A stretch of 64,000 bases of DNA, taken from positions 51,529 to 115,528 of the forward strand of contig BJKQ01000034.1 of NCBI GenBank assembly GCA_006538405.1, written 5' to 3'. Source of the DNA: Hansfordia pulvinata. Taxonomy: Eukaryota > Ascomycota > Sordariomycetes > Xylariales. Of this stretch, positions 62,470 to 64,000 are shown piece by piece (positions within the stretch are counted from its first letter, which is position 1; every line of letters starts with the position of its first letter). Under the pieces are notes generated by a model. The model was not told the DNA's origin and did no database searches. It saw nothing but the letters and a program-made list of their open reading frames with translations. A program made the translations under genes and the position numbers.

Positions 62470-64000
62470 ATTTATTATAACGATCTGGATTTTACCGGAG
62501 TAAAATACAGTGGTGGTTCGTGCTAGGTTTATACCGTAAAGGCTCTTAAAAGGTTGATAACGGTTTATTCGCACGAAAGCGAATATATAAGGTCGATACG
62601 TAATAATATCTTAATGTATCATCGTGGTATTAAACGTATCGTTAAAGGTAAAACCTATATTTAAAAAGAACTTAAATACTTAAATTAATTATTAAGGTAA
62701 TAAATGATTAAATATATAAGAAACCGTTTATCCTTATATATCCTTTATCCCCCTTATTAATACTTAAATATAAGGTCTTAACTTATATTCTTAAATATGC
62801 TTAATATATCCTTATTATTTATATTCCTTAAATATGTTTAATATATTCATAAGTAATATATTTATATTAAGTCACGTAATCACGTCTTATACACTTATAA
62901 TTCCTTACGTATATAATTAATTTAATATTATCTTATACGATTATTAGTTTATAAGCTTACCGCTTATATTAATATAGCCCGCTTTACCGACTTAATAATC
63001 GGGTTCTAATATTATACCCCTTTTTTATAATTTATTATCTTTAAGTAACGGATATTAAAAAAGTAAGCAGGCCTTAACGTGGGCGTGGTTAATATAGGCG
63101 TGGCCTTCGTGCCGTATTATTTCCCTTTCCTTTTTATCTTATTAATTATATCGCGTGTGTAAAAATCTCGTTCCGTTAAATCTTATAATACTCTTATATT
63201 TAATATTAAATAACGAGACTTCCTTCTTTTTTTATACGTAAAAGTTATTTTATATACCTTTCTATTTTCCTTATAAAAAGCGGGGAATTTCTTTTTATAA
63301 GGTGTTTTTTAACGATTTTAACCGATACGTTAAATGTGTTTAATAAGGGACGTCTTATTATAATATATAAGGTCTTAATAACGTATAATTATAACGGGTC
63401 GCTTATTAATAATTTAAGTATAAAATAAAGTTAAAAACCGCGGAAAAAGAACGTTATTAAATTAATATATGTATTAAACGCTTATATAAGTAAAAGAAAT
63501 TATAATTAAAGAAAATATTATATAGTATCCAGCGTGGCATCGATAATATCGAAAAGCTAAATAAGGTTAAGGCTTAAAAGGCCGTTAAGGCGTAATAAGC
63601 TTTTTTTAAGGGTTATCCGCGTAATCTTAATATTACCCTTTTAAGTGACTTTAATTTTATTATAAGTGTGCCTTAAAACGACCCTTTATTTTAATTTATC
63701 TTTAATCCGGGTGTCTTTAATAAAACTGCTTTAAATAATTATAAGTAATTTAAGTGGATCTTAAGTTCTTAAGTGTTTCCGATAATAGGTAACCCTTTTA
63801 TTATATTAAATACTTATAATAATCCTTATTAACGTGAATTTAATATCTCTTTTAACCTTATATTCGTGTTAATCAGTATCGGCTTTAAGTTATGTTCGAT
63901 TAAGGTTTTATTAAGTATTAACTCGAGTAACGAATATAAAAGATTAAGTGAATCCTTATAATATTAAGTAATTAAAGTTTATAATTTATATTTAAATTTT
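62470..64000. repeat. Start of another RIP-type degraded element
   Basis: From about 62470 the texture changes: ACG and CGT words reappear and CpA/TpG become scarce, as in the 6.9-13.9 kb retroelement. GGTGGTTCGTGCTAGG (about 62511) is a conspicuous GC-rich patch, and GGGCGTGG...GGCGTGGCC (about 63080-63106) is a short repeat. No frame is open. The element, if real, continues beyond the window. Confidence 0.4.

Larger units (their letters stand above)
46440..62470. repeat. 16-kb AT-rich gene desert
   Basis: No frame of useful length occurs. The sequence is dominated by TTAA, AATAA and TATATA words, with TA microsatellites (for example near 47357 and 49720). By eye CpA and TpG remain fairly common here while CpG is rare, unlike the retroelement at 6.9-13.9 kb where CpA/TpG are scarce. 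It contains the MITE-like element and the palindromic repeats listed separately. It may be very old transposon DNA or a centromere-like or heterochromatic block. Confidence 0.6.

Noticed and set aside
46440..64000. Telomere repeats, rRNA or tRNA genes at the AT-rich end of the window
   Set aside because: No TTAGGG arrays, no tRNA A/B-box pairs and no rRNA-like conserved GC-rich stretches were seen.

Overview
The window looks like nuclear DNA of a filamentous ascomycete (Pezizomycotina, probably a sordariomycete) with a two-compartment genome. The genes have short GT..AG introns with CTRAC-type branch sites. One gene matches the fungal telomere-capping protein Ten1 and another belongs to the expanded fungal SRPK-like kinases. 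GC-normal gene islands alternate with very AT-rich blocks whose degraded transposons carry almost only C->T/G->A changes, the mark of repeat-induced point mutation (RIP). I see no rRNA, tRNA, CRISPR array or telomeric repeat.

Layout. 1-847: 3' part of an aldo-keto reductase gene with two in-frame TAA codons. 1223-1579: small hypothetical ORF. 1780-5121: AT-rich relic ending in a delimitable Tc1/mariner element (3732-5121). 5684-6231: Ten1-like gene with a probable frameshift near its end. 6881-13873: complete but RIP-destroyed LTR retrotransposon with 120-bp LTRs and a perfect 5-bp target duplication. 15133-15705: small secreted, cysteine-containing, Kex2-site protein. 16959-18332 (minus): signal peptide plus protein kinase domain, broken by one TAG. 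18568-19332: 5'-truncated second aldo-keto reductase with a GACA microsatellite in its intron. 20380-21273: YFH7/uridine-kinase-like P-loop gene with a late frameshift. 23372-24709: intact four-exon SRPK-like kinase. 25911-27218: intact intronless secreted HtrL/YibB-like protein. 27.3-46.4 kb: mosaic of AT-rich blocks and GC-richer islands holding only broken ORFs. 46.4-64 kb: AT-rich desert with one well-preserved 158-bp MITE-like element and a dispersed family of nested palindromic repeats, then what looks like the start of another RIP-degraded element after about 62.47 kb.

Common thread. Genes beside AT-rich blocks repeatedly carry CAA->TAA or CAG->TAG stops, i.e. CpA->TpA, the RIP-preferred context. 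Two or three others carry single-base frameshifts. The only clearly intact multi-domain genes are the SRPK-like kinase and the HtrL/YibB-like protein, which sit together and look less GC-rich than the 65%-type reductase genes. With the small secreted protein and the secreted kinase relic, this resembles a fast-evolving accessory or effector-type compartment. That reading is inference; the stops, repeats and gene structures are read directly from the sequence.
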